In this document: in pieces, positions 20,289-30,851 of the stretch
Layout of the letters: each line of letters starts with the position of its first letter
Position numbering within the stretch: the stretch's first letter is position 1
NCBI GenBank assembly: GCA_020747015.1
Contig: JAGTJM010000034.1
Location: 186,001 to 250,000, forward strand
DNA: 64,000 nucleotides
Direction: 5' to 3'
Origin: Pyrenochaeta sp. MPI-SDFR-AT-0127
Taxonomy: Eukaryota > Ascomycota > Dothideomycetes > Pleosporales > Cucurbitariaceae
Notes under the pieces: model-generated
Seen by the model: the letters and a program-made list of their open reading frames with translations, nothing else
What the model was told of the DNA's origin: nothing
The model's database searches: none
Position numbers and translations under genes: made by a program

Positions 20289-21962
20289 CTAGCTGACTGA
20301 GATGCACTTGATGTCGAAGATCAAGTCCGAGTTGGCCGGAATGTCAGGAGGAGCGCCCTTCTTGCCGTATGCCAGAGCTGCGGGGATGGTGAGACGACGC
20401 TCTCCGCCAGCGGTCATGCCCGCGACGCCAATGTCCCAGCCCTTGATAACTTGGCCGACGCCGAGCTTGAATGAGAATGGCTTGCCCTTCTTGTTGGCTG
20501 CAGGGTTGTCAGTGTTGATAGAGCGATGTAGCGTTCGAGAAACTCACAGTCAAAGACCTTGCCGTTCTTCAGCTTGCCAATGTAGCGCATTTCCACGCGG
20601 TCACCCTTCTTTGCGGCCTTGCCCTTGCCCTCCTTCTTGTCATCAACAGTGACGCCGCTCACATTGCGTGGGCCCTTGGCCGCCTCCTTGGGAGCGTCGA
20701 CCTTTGGTGAGCCAGTAGGGCCCTGCTCGAGGTTCTTTGCGAACTGAACCTTCTTCTTGTCGCTACCGGGAGCATCAGCCTTCTCTGCTTTGTCTGCCTT
20801 CTTCGCTGGCTCGGCGGCGCTGGCAACGGCCTGGCCGTCATTCTTCTTCAGCTTCTTAGCCTGCTTCTTGCTGAGCTTGGCGTCGCCGTTGGTCTTGCTG
20901 ATGAGGTCGTCGAGAGTGACATCGTCCTCAGACTCAGCCGCGCGCTTCTTGCTCTTCTTGCTGGCCTCGACAAGCTTGGGTGCCTCATCCTCAGAGTCAA
21001 CCTCGGTGATCCTGGGATCGTCAAGGTCGTCGAGCTCGTCCTCCTCGGACTCGTCAAGCTCGCTCAGCTCGAGGTCATCATCATCGGCAGACAGGTCGTA
21101 TCCGAGCCCTTCCAGGCCATCCGCCTCATCCTCGCTGTCATCGTCGGGGAACGCGACATAGTTGCCAGTGACGTAGATGTCATGGGTACCGCTGACGGAA
21201 AGGTAGACCTCCTCGCCCTCACGGACGGTGATGTCAAGCGGCTGCTGGTAGTGCTAGGCGTGTGTTAGCTTCAGACGGTACAATAGTAAAGTGCATGTGC
21301 TTACCCTCTCGGGGTCCAGTGTGCAGAGGACAAACTCTTCAGGCTCGTCGTCCTCGTCGTCCTCATCCTCATCCTCGTCCTCGTCGCTGATGTCGTCGGC
21401 AGTGATCTTCGCCTTGCCCTTTCCATTGACGCCGTTTGTCAGGCTGCTGTCAATCTCCATCTCATCCGCCTCGAGCTCCTGCTGCAGCTTCTTGGTCAGA
21501 GCAGCTTGCTTGGCCTTCTTCGACTTGACTGGGTCGCTTGGGCCACCGTTCTTCTCGTCCTCGCTGTCGTCCTCGTCAGACACATCAGAGTCGGCCTCTG
21601 GAAGCGCACCGGCCTTGCGAAGGCGGGCAGCGATGGCCTCAATGTCTTCCGGGTCGTAGTCCTCATCGTCCTCGCTATCGTCGTCAAAGTCCATCGGCAC
21701 GCGGATGATCTTCAGCGTCGCGCGAGGAATCTTGTGCTCCTCGTCGATCTGGGGCTCCTCGTTGGGATCCAAGGAGGCCATGGTTATCCGGAACTGATTT
21801 GGTCAGTCGTGATACCATACAAGAACCTATAAGGTGCGGTCGCATTTGAGAATAGAGCAGGTTGGGACTTACAGCAGCAGACGGATCAATCGCCGCGAGA
21901 ATGGGGATGCCCCCAGCGGGAATGCGCCTGCCATAGACACCAGCGGGAATTGAAGCAGACAT
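20289..21962 (-). CDS. FPR4: Nucleolar FKBP-type peptidyl-prolyl isomerase (Fpr3/Fpr4 type)
   Basis: Four exons, 21873-21962, 21305-21793, 20548-21253 and 20289-20497, with introns of 79, 51 and 50 nt, give 497 residues. Fpr3/Fpr4 proteins are histone chaperones and proline isomerases of nucleolus and chromatin. The N-terminus (GVYGRRIPAGGIPI...FRITMASLDP) matches the nucleoplasmin-like domain of this family. The middle has long Asp/Glu runs and a Lys-rich basic block. The C-terminal 110 residues are an FKBP domain with GDRVEMRYIGKLKNGKVFD, FKLGVGQVIKGWDIGVAGM and the terminal ANSDLIFDIKCISVS; the drug-pocket aromatic and Asp positions appear intact. The first exon has only 30 codons and is easily missed. 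Whether the gene is closer to Fpr3 or Fpr4 cannot be settled by eye. Confidence 0.93.
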
Positions 21963-22277
21963 CTTGAGACGGTAGCTTGCGTAGTGGTAGGAAGGTGAAC
22001 AGAGACAGAGGATAAGAAGAACATTGCTGGTAAAAAAGTTCGGACCTGGGGCACTAACGTAGGCTAACCGAAAACGGTCTAGTAGAGTGGCAGGGGTGCT
22101 ACCTAAGTCCCCGCAGTTCTGCCCGCCATGCTTCAACGGGCAGTAAAATATCGTTCAACTTTAAAGTCTTTGCTGTCTCTCAACTACTCCCATGGAGGTA
22201 TACTCGAGGCTCTGACTTCGTCCTTGTTGGCCTGTGTCCAGGCCCCGATATTGTCACATTATTCACAAAGTGGTACC
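21963..22277. other. Intergenic region
   Basis: This holds the FKBP promoter and the 3' flank of the STAND-like gene, both minus strand. Nothing else is recognised. Confidence 0.5.
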
Positions 22278-24784
22278 TCACAACGTACCATATTTCTCTC
22301 TCCATGCCACACGCCAGTCCTCCCCTATTAGCCACTCGGCTCTCTCCTCGACTAGAACGTCTCCTATGCATCTCCCGTTGCGCTCCAAAGCCCGACACCA
22401 CTCGTGCCAGTGCCCATGCCGTCTTGCATACATCGACGGTGTCAAGCCATCATTGTCGCGATGATGAATGTCCACACCTGCTCTAATAAAGCCATTTAAA
22501 ATCTCTTCAAGTGCCATAGGATCTCCAACGCCTACGTCGTCTTCATCAACAAGGACACCGAAGGTGCGCTGTATTGGGTTACGCCCAAGACTCCCTGTAG
22601 TGTAGATGTAGGTTCCAGTCGCAAATAGCGGGCGTATGATGCTGGAAACAGAATCCCAGTCCCATGGTGTCGTATCGCAAGTTGCTGAGATTGGCACTGG
22701 GTGCTCTATGAGGTCTTCCTTTTGCAGTCTTTGTAAGTGCTCTCTGAACAGCGATCGAGGCCTCCCCATATAGTAGTCCCAGAGCAGCATGCCCATAGTC
22801 ATTTCAGTAAGGAAGAAGGACGAGTCATAGACTTGGTTCAAGACGTAGTCAACTGATGATTCAAGCTTAGGTCTGTCGCTATTCAATGTCGATCGTTTGA
22901 AAAAGCCTGCAACAACACTGGAGTCGTGCCTAAGGCTGGTCAGCGTGATATTATACCAATGTCTTCAAATGCATACCTGAGATTCGAAACACCGATGCCC
23001 TGACTGTTTAGATAGTTGAATAGATCCATTCGTGCATATTCAGCGGCAAACTAGTGAACCAAGGTTAGACACAGGCTACAAAGCATAGTTGGTATCTAGG
23101 AAGGAACCATAACTCACATATAGACACATGTTTCTCCCTTCACGACTAATGTGATAAGGGGATATGATGCCCTGTCGCAGTGCTGCGTCAATCTCTTCAA
23201 CAGTCCCTTTCGCAAACAACCGGGGGTACTGGTCATCAGACTCCGCTATTGTGAACACATTCAATTGAGCGCATAATCTCGGACTAGAACCATAGATTAT
23301 CTGGGAGAAAAAGCGAACACTTATAGCATGTACCGACTGACCGATCCCACACGTGTATGAGAACCCAACTTCTTCAGCTGATTGTGCGTCTTCGTGTGGT
23401 TCTGCAGATGGAGGAATTTGTAAACGAAAATTACCCAAGGGTGTGACATTAGTGGGGCTTTGTTGGCTGTCGTTCAGATGAGTCCTCATAGGCGCATTCA
23501 CCTCAGATCCTGCTCTCGTATCATGTGTACTGCCTAGCAATTCTTCCAGACTAGGTTTATTTGAGTTTGTTGGCGGACGGGAAATTTCTTCGGAATAGAA
23601 CCACCGATCTGGCGCGATATGTGTAGATCCAAAGTGGCTTGAAGCCTCTTCATGTGCTGCTGAGGCCACGAGGTTCTTGAATTCTGACCGGAGCCATTCA
23701 ACATGTTGTGCCGACACTTTCTCACCTGTGCACGACAACAGATGGCAGATTGCAGTTTCTAGCTGGGCTTTGGCCAGAAGTAGATACACTAGGATCATAT
23801 CCCGCCGCTCTCCAAAGAAGTAGATATTTCGATTACTGGGCGATAATGCTCTAGGTTTCCGAGAGAGTGGTTTGCTCAGAGCTTCCATCTTAGTGGAAAT
23901 GATGTCGTCCAATGTTGCGCAAATAATGTCTCTAGTCTTCTCGTGCTCCTCAGTAATTTTCTCACGTGTTTTTCTCATGGCCTTTGATATATGAGCATTC
24001 TGCGTGCGTAAACGCGTTACGGTAGTGACTATCTGTGCTTGAGTCTGTTCTGCGATTAACGATGCTTTTTCCTGAGCCTTATGCTTTTGTAAAACTTCCT
24101 GGTGATTTTGCTGTAGAGTCGCTGATAATGTACGGGTCAAAGAGTCTGTTTCCAGACCGAGTTGCGCGAAGCAGTGTTGCACAAGACTGTTGGTAGATTC
24201 ATGATCAATCGCAGACAACTCCCTAAATCCGTAGATGTAAGCATTGACTCATGCAGCTAAATTGAGAAGGTAGTATGCTAGCAAAGAATTCTGCCGGTCT
24301 AGTAGAAATGATACCTGGGCTACGCTCTCGATTCAGGCAACGAAATTGTGGTTTACCTGCAGACTACAACCAAGGCACCTGCGAGAAGAGTCTTCGAGCG
24401 CTCGATACTGTCTAAAGATTTACCAATCTTGCGCTTGTCTAGCACATATTTCACTCGGCTCCACCCCGGGTTCTGGCCTCTACATTTCGAGCTCAAAACC
24501 TTGAGGCTTTGTAATTCGCGATTTAGACTTCTTAAAGAGGAATTGAGGGCGTCAATTGCCCCATAAGCGGTAGTTGGTTGATTGGAAAGCTTATCCAAGC
24601 ACTCTTTTGATATCTCGGCTAGTTGGGTAGTTTCTCTAACAGAATTGCATAGCCTGTCCATTTCGTTTGGGGCGTCTGCAACATCGTGCAAGAATTCGTA
24701 GACCTCTCGGCCGGTTCGCACAGCAACATCAGCCAATCCAATAACTGCAAAAGCTCCAGCTGCAACCTCGAATGCTGCTGTCAT
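22278..24784 (-). CDS. STAND-type N-terminal domain protein with ankyrin-like C-terminus
   Basis: Four exons, 24357-24784, 23118-24222, 22977-23050 and 22278-22929, with introns of 134, 67 and 47 nt, give 752 residues. The start at 24784 opens with MTAAFEVAAGAFAVIGLADVA. This is the small-residue-rich helix that begins the fungal STAND N-terminal domain, seen in many NLR-like proteins. A long helical region follows (residues about 145-260, Gln/Lys/Glu-rich). The C-terminal third holds two ankyrin-like units, EEIDAALRQGIISPYHISREGRN...LYFAAEYARMDL and a later FIRAGVDIHHRDNDGLTPSMYARRHGH. No NACHT or NB-ARC P-loop is present, so this is not a complete NLR. Such N-domain/ankyrin proteins are abundant in moulds and mostly unstudied. 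The 134-nt first intron is long for this genome and could hide an extra small exon. Confidence 0.8.
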
Positions 24785-26071
24785 GGCTGACAAGTAAGGT
24801 GAGATGCAAAGAAATTCGTAGAAAGGGGATTGATGAAGATGACAAGACGTGTTGTTCAAGAGCTATGTCATTTCGGCTCTGGTCCTAATGAACGAAGAAT
24901 GCACGTACGTGCCCCACTGATGGAGCAGCCTATCGGCTCTTCGTGGCCCCCAACTGTCGAAATATATCAATCCTTGTAATACAGGGTAGCACCTGCTAGG
25001 CTGTAGCACACCCTTGGCGAACTATTGGAACATGGAAGATATGGTGGCGTAAATATCCCTGGCAAACTCGGAGAACGCGGAAGGATTCGATATAAACGCT
25101 AGATAGGCTGAGATATTTTAAGGGTGAGCCAGGAGGCATTTGAGTATCTGTGTTTGGCTCTAAGTAATGTGTTTCGACAGATTACAAGGGTATTCATGTT
25201 GATCCTTGCTTAAAGGAGAAAATGGTTCTTGAGCAGAATTCTGAGAGAATGAGAAGGAAAATATCAAGTGCCACCTTTCAATCATTGATGTTACGACGCA
25301 CGAACGCTCTGACCATATTTCAATGCAACTATTGCAAATACCACGTAAACCAACCAAATTCACTACACAAATGCCAAGTAAACAAACTGATGACGACAGA
25401 AACAGGGCAGGTATAGAGACGAATATTCTTGAACGCATCGCCTATCGTTTGCACATACATATCGACTTAATAAGTGTGAATTTGGTGAAATAAAGATAAC
25501 CGGGGAAGAGGCATGCGATATTAAGGCAGACTGTGGTAACATACCTCACGTGCGGGTCACTATTATACCTGTCTGAATTACTCTACATGTTTATCCTTTC
25601 GCCAACCTCTAGTATTGCACGCCGGCGATCCATAACGAAAGAGACACGCTGCCTTAGCATAACAGGGCGAAGTCTGTGCCTCGACCTTCGTGCGCACAGG
25701 CGACGCTGAAAAGAACAGAAGACCTAAAGCCAATACCTAGTATGTTACCTCGCCAAGAGGAGAGAGCCGTCGCAAACTGTCTCTATGGATGCCTGACTTC
25801 ATATATCATGTGAGAATGAACCACGTTTTCACCTCTGCGTTTGGTCAACAATGACAAGCGGTAGATGCGGTAGATGCATTCTCCGCGAGCAGGTTTGTAT
25901 TACAAGGCCTATTACACGTCAGGCTCGCACCGCTATTCCACTTAACTTGACGCCATTGTAAAATGCTGTTCTTTGCAGGTTCATCCATGAGAGCAGAGCT
26001 TTCATTGTATATTATCATTTCTTTCGCGCTATTCTGCATTCGTGTCCCAAATCCTGTTCGTCATGCTGTCA
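24785..26071. other. Intergenic region, no supported gene
   Basis: Only short ORFs occur. A minus-strand ORF at 25160-25438 opens with a hydrophobic stretch like a signal peptide but has no homology I recognise. No repeat is obvious. Confidence 0.45.
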
Positions 26072-26758
26072 TCATTGACCCATGCGATCAAGAATAACGC
26101 GGAAAGTCTTGGTCTGAATGACTTTGAAACCGTTCGAATCTGTCGTTTTAATACGGCTCCGCCCAAGCCCGCAGGGCAAGGGAGCTATCGCTCGAGTTCG
26201 CCCGTTTACTAGCTTCACTTCCATCCGGTGCCGATGGAGGCCGAATCCCTGCTTTACTGTGTTCGCATGCAGCCCAAAGAAGCTGAAAGTCTGCTTCACG
26301 GTAGCCCTACAATAGGGCGGGACCATCAAGGGTGCGTCGGGCTTGTAATTGATATAATCACTTTTCATGTTGACAAAAGTTCCAATAAGGGGGGCATGTC
26401 TGATAGCTGTTGTGGCGACCGACATCTTGACGGAGTTCGGGAGGTGTTCATAACATGTATCATGCACTTCAATAGGATTGGGGGACTTATGAAAGATGAG
26501 GATTGGCATTGTAGAAGCTGACGAGCAAGTACTGTCTAGGAGGGTTCGACACGGATGTCTGTGTGGATCAAGACCTCTATGTTTACCAGCGAGAGGTGGG
26601 TTGAGAAATCTAGGGCAGTTGGGAATATTACTATGTCTATAAAAGCTACGATGATAAGGAATGCGGACCAAGTAGTGATTGTGCGATGAATCTGGATGGC
26701 AAAAAATTGACAGACGGACGGCCGTCTGAATATGACCAAGCTGACCCTTTATAGTCAT
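26072..26758 (-). CDS. Hypothetical ORF, weak support
   Basis: This is an ATG-initiated ORF of 228 codons (start 26758), with a second in-frame ATG at 26509 that would give 145 residues. The product is rich in His, Pro, Arg and Ser, with no domain, signal peptide or membrane segment in this frame. A hydrophobic stretch that looks like a signal peptide lies in another minus-strand frame at about 26600-26690, so the true exon structure may differ. Base composition is unremarkable. I do not recognise it and would not be surprised if it were a chance ORF. Confidence 0.25.
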   Translation of the reverse strand: MTIKGQLGHIQTAVRLSIFCHPDSSHNHYLVRIPYHRSFYRHSNIPNCPRFLNPPLAGKHRGLDPHRHPCRTLLDSTCSSASTMPILIFHKSPNPIEVHDTCYEHLPNSVKMSVATTAIRHAPLIGTFVNMKSDYINYKPDAPLMVPPYCRATVKQTFSFFGLHANTVKQGFGLHRHRMEVKLVNGRTRAIAPLPCGLGRSRIKTTDSNGFKVIQTKTFRVILDRMGQ

Positions 26759-27400
26759 CTCGATGGTATATACCTTGGGTGGCTTGCCAAAATCAAGTTA
26801 GAAGTCGCGTGATTCTAAAGCCGAAGTCCGCTTGCCATTGCGGCTCCGTCGAATCGCTGTTGGCTAGGCGTATTCTCGCCATCTCTCTAAGCATGAGGTT
26901 CAGCCAGCGTATCTTTAATTAGCCAATGCAGCGCGTTGCCTAGGTAGGAACCAATAATCTGAATGCCTTGTTTTTCGGCCTTGCAAGATTCACATCCACA
27001 AACTATAACCCTCTGAAATCAGGCATATCACTCACATAGTTGCCAGGGTTAAGAGTGTGGCTTTGCTTGGCCAGTGAGAGGCATACCTATGCCTGATTGG
27101 CTAGTGTGAAGAGGGGTGTGTTTGGAGGACCTCATGCATCAACCATAAAGTCCATTCGTGCCCGTGCCCGTGCCCTCTTTCATGCTTTGGATACTCAAGG
27201 TGACCTGTTTCTCACCACTCTTACACCAATTTTGCACTTGCTTAACCCCCCCCCCCCCCCTATTGTGTTTGCTTTGTATATTGCCGCTCGAACACCGCAA
27301 TACCGTGTGCTTTTGGTGTTGCGCCTCCACGATCCTGGACTTCAACGAGAGCATACTTAAGGAATTACAGGGACTTTTTTTGTCGCGTTGCGAGACTACA
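26759..27400. other. Intergenic region with homopolymer C tract
   Basis: This is the divergent stretch between two weakly supported ORFs. It contains an uninterrupted run of C near 27247-27260, which is prone to length error or polymorphism. No gene is seen. Confidence 0.5.
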
Positions 27401-28027
27401 ATGATATTTCACTTTCGCATTGACTGGGTCGATACCGACGATAATTACTCTACGACTTCGATGTCGTCTTACACTCCGTCTCCGTGGAGTCCATGTAACA
27501 TGGGTCAGACTCGGGATCTGGGAGATAACAAACATGCACCAAGTGCATACAAAAGCCAGAGGCTTTGGAATGAGAGTTCAGCCACCACACCATGCCGCAC
27601 GCCGCCCCTCTACAATCGCGTTCGACCCTTCACCAAGTGTGAAGATTTGGCCAAGTCAGACATGCTCGACCATAGCTATCGTCATACGGCGAATCGCAGG
27701 GCAAAAGTTTTCGGAATATACTGCCTCGGCAACCTCAGGCGCCACATAGCCACTCGACGCAGAGATTACGAGCTGAATAAGGTTTGGTGGGTATGTACGG
27801 AGTTCACTACACAGCCACCATTCTGCGGAGCTTCCACGGACAGAGGCAGCCATCATTGCGAAGGTCTGAACATGGAAAATGTGGTCGACCAGCATAGCGA
27901 CACGTCACCAGGGTCTTGTCAATATTATAACCACTGGAAGTGTGGCGACTGCTCAGAATATCGTTACCATTCCCAATACACTCTATGGGAGTCGAATGTA
28001 ACTCTCCTAACCATAAAGAAAATGTAA
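27401..28027 (+). CDS. Hypothetical Cys-rich ORF, possibly decayed
   Basis: From the ATG at 27401 the frame is open for 208 residues; it is open further upstream through the poly-C tract to 27158, which I regard as untranslated. The second half has a WWVC segment followed by Cys and His residues and a WKCGDC motif. This loosely recalls small W-x-C...C-x2-C zinc-binding proteins common in Pleosporales, but the expected second Cys after WVC is missing (it reads TEF). The gene could therefore be real but diverged, or a decaying copy. There is no signal peptide or membrane span. I cannot name a family. Confidence 0.35.
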   Translation: MIFHFRIDWVDTDDNYSTTSMSSYTPSPWSPCNMGQTRDLGDNKHAPSAYKSQRLWNESSATTPCRTPPLYNRVRPFTKCEDLAKSDMLDHSYRHTANRRAKVFGIYCLGNLRRHIATRRRDYELNKVWWVCTEFTTQPPFCGASTDRGSHHCEGLNMENVVDQHSDTSPGSCQYYNHWKCGDCSEYRYHSQYTLWESNVTLLTIKKM

Positions 28028-28635
28028 AGAGGCTAACACATATTAGTACAGAGCACCAACTCCTGGTATGTGATCTCTATGCTTTGTCATTTACATGTCT
28101 ACGTTCCACCTTCGCTCGGAATCGAAGTTGAGCTTCGGCAACGCCAATCTCGCATTTTCTAAAAAAACGACAGATATGAGAACAGCCATGCTTTCTTTAC
28201 CGAGGATCACATCTCGGCTATGGGGGAGCATTGTAATCCCCGTCGAGAACACTGGTGTATGCACTCTGTGGGAATTGGATCAACTACAACAAGCTTTGAA
28301 CACATAGAGGCGTCTAATCTTAAGCAATGGCAGGAGACTTGACTGAGGATGCGCGATGCTGGCAAAAGACCCGTCCGGGACCACGAAGACGAAAAACTAT
28401 AGTGGAGAATAACACCTACTTCAAACTACACAAAGCATTACGCACCTCGGACTACGTCCCTCTGCGCCCTCCCGCCACGAATTCAAAACGATCCAAACGA
28501 CCCAAACAACAAACATCAGGCTATCGCCAAAAAAACCACGACGCGACTTATCTTATATCTTCTCATCCTTTATACACGTCCCCAAACATACAACCATCCT
28601 CACAATCCTGCTTCGCTATTGCCAGCTTATCTTCG
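28028..28635. other. Intergenic region / leader of C2H2 gene
   Basis: The frame of the following C2H2 gene remains open upstream to an ATG at 28327. That extension is basic and low in family-like features, so it may be leader sequence. No other signal is seen. Confidence 0.45.
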
Positions 28636-29376
28636 ATGGAGGCTCCAATGGGGTTTTCCCCATTCGTTTTCGAAAAAGAACTTAATATCGAGTTTAGGAA
28701 AGTTCTCCCCGACATGGATACTGCAACCTCACTGTCCGACCATGACCAACGTGTCGCCGACTTGGATAAAGATCATGACATGTCGCCTCCACCAGGAGAC
28801 GACATCAACATCCCTGCCAAACTTTCGCCGCTAACACCATCAGTATCTGAACCGACATCACCCATCCCATCAATACCGAGCACTCCATCAGTGTCCAACT
28901 CACCAACATCCGCCGCATCCACTGACGGCACAAACACATGGTCAGACGCCTTCTCAAGCCTTGAATCAAGCAGTTCGCCCGCCTTCACATCCATCTCTAC
29001 ATCCACATCCTCGCCCTCAAGCTCCATGAGCCAGACACCTCCCAGCTCAGCAAGCCAAACCATCCCCTCCTCCCTCTCAACTTACCCATGCCGCCTCTGC
29101 GATGTAGTCTTCCGCACTAAAGGTAAACTGACCAAGCACTGGTACCTCAGTCACGAAAAGCGATTTTCCTGTCTCGAACCAGGATGCAATGCCGCGTTCC
29201 ACCTTAAAACGGACTTGGCGCGGCACACGACGAGCAAGCATGTTGACCAGGAGGGTAAGGTGCGGATAGGATGTGTGGTTAGGGGTTGTAGGAAGATATT
29301 TTCGAGGAAGGATAACATGATGAGGCATGTGAGGAAGGAGCATGAGGCTGGGGGGATAAACAAGGTAGGGCGATAA
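28636..29376 (+). CDS. C2H2 zinc-finger protein, three fingers
   Basis: I start this at the ATG at 28636 (246 residues). The same frame allows an ATG at 28327 that would add 103 residues. The first two thirds are Ser/Thr/Pro-rich with acidic patches, as in activation regions. The C-terminal third has three C2H2-type units: CRLCDVVFRTKGKLTKHWYL, then CLEPGCNAAFHLKTDLARH, then CVVRGCRKIFSRKDNMMRH. The C-x4-C spacing in the second and third, with the RKDNMMRHVRK helix, is typical of fungal sequence-specific transcription factors. No intron is needed. The target genes are unknown. Confidence 0.82.
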   Translation: MEAPMGFSPFVFEKELNIEFRKVLPDMDTATSLSDHDQRVADLDKDHDMSPPPGDDINIPAKLSPLTPSVSEPTSPIPSIPSTPSVSNSPTSAASTDGTNTWSDAFSSLESSSSPAFTSISTSTSSPSSSMSQTPPSSASQTIPSSLSTYPCRLCDVVFRTKGKLTKHWYLSHEKRFSCLEPGCNAAFHLKTDLARHTTSKHVDQEGKVRIGCVVRGCRKIFSRKDNMMRHVRKEHEAGGINKVGR

Positions 29377-30851
29377 GTAAGAGATATCTTTTCCCTTTTT
29401 GTGTGTTATTCAGCGGATTGGGTTAGGCGTTTTTGTCTGTTATGATCTAGGATCAATAAATTTCTTTCTCCACCGACTGATGGTCCATGTGCGTCTGACG
29501 ATGTAGAATGCTAACTCATGTGCCCTCTTCCATGGTGGCTTTCCCTATAGAGTCGTCCGTACTGTGTGCACAACGTGGGAAAGGAGAAGGTATGAGGATC
29601 AAAAGCACATGCCCACACTTGACACAGCCAATACCTTGGGCCTCGTCTTTTGTGTTGGAATTTTTTTGGTGATGTCATACAGACGCTGCTGTGACTTCCT
29701 CCCATTGAAACCCCCAGGGCCTCAATTATCCAGAAAGCCTAATCGCATTGGAGCAGGCGGCTTGGTCCTGTACGACCCAGAGATTAGTTGATTATGCAAA
29801 TACAGTCTTCCTTCGGGACAGTGGCAGACCGAATAGTCGCTCTGAGCGGCCAAGCAGCTCTTACTTGGTGACAAAAGCGATAAAATAATCTTCAATGCAA
29901 GATACCTAGGTACATTATCAGCCCAAACAGAATTTTGATTGCTTTATGGCTGTCTTTGACACCGCTTACCAAGGTCGACAACACGATTCCTCCAGAACAC
30001 CAAGGTTTTGTCGGTCAAAATAGTCCAACCGGATGGATATTTGTTGCGGCCGAGCAGATTCGGACAACGGTATGCTAGGCAATACACCAGCCTATTCTTT
30101 CAGAAAATAAAATGCAACTTATCGTGACTACTCTCGACGTCCCACAGGAATGAGCCATGCGGTCAGCTATGCTATCATTCGCATAAAGCATAAAGCAATC
30201 TACTACCATGCTGCGCATCACGAAATGCCCCGGCATCTGAGGACCCAAGATTCCCCAACAATGATCAATCACGCTTGAACTTGCGTAAAGAGACTACTTG
30301 CTCTGTGTCATTTTACGAGGGATCTTGCGACCTTGTATAGAAATACAAGGTACGCGCATTGCTGTACTCAAAGAGGGACTACAACCCACTGGAACATGTT
30401 ATCAGATTCCCTAATTCCAGTGCTCTCTTCGACCACTAGAAGCTGATGGAGTATCCCGGTTCCAACGGTGATAGCATTCCGGGCTGGAACACGAGATAAG
30501 CGAAACTTTACATTCGTTGACCAGTCATATGTCGAAATATACGAGTCGGATCTGCCTTAGACAGCTCGTTCGCAGACAGCTTGAGGCTATTAGAGCTACG
30601 ACAACATCCAGAGACACGGTTCCTGGGCCACCAAGGACCGAGTGTCAAGGGTCGAACACGTGAACCCGCGGGGATATAGAAGCACTAACCCGCTTCCGGT
30701 AAAGTAGAGCCAACGGTCAAAGGCAACGCCAAACAACCAAGACACTTCAACGCACACGTCACGATTCACGCGCAACGCGAACAACCCCAGCAACGGATCA
30801 GACGCGACATGAACATCCTGATCGACGCGCTCGACCCGCGATGATTGCGCT
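29377..30851. other. Intergenic region upstream of REV1
   Basis: About 1.5 kb with only short ORFs and no repeat or RNA gene I can recognise. The right end must hold the REV1 promoter and leader. Confidence 0.5.

Noticed and set aside
20757..21659. Plus-strand Ser-rich ORFs opposite the FKBP gene
   Set aside because: Poly-Ser arises from reading the Asp/Glu/Lys-rich coding strand backwards.
25160..25438. Minus-strand ORF with signal-peptide-like start
   Set aside because: Only the first 30 residues look meaningful; no repeat of Cys pattern, no splice sites, no homology recognised.
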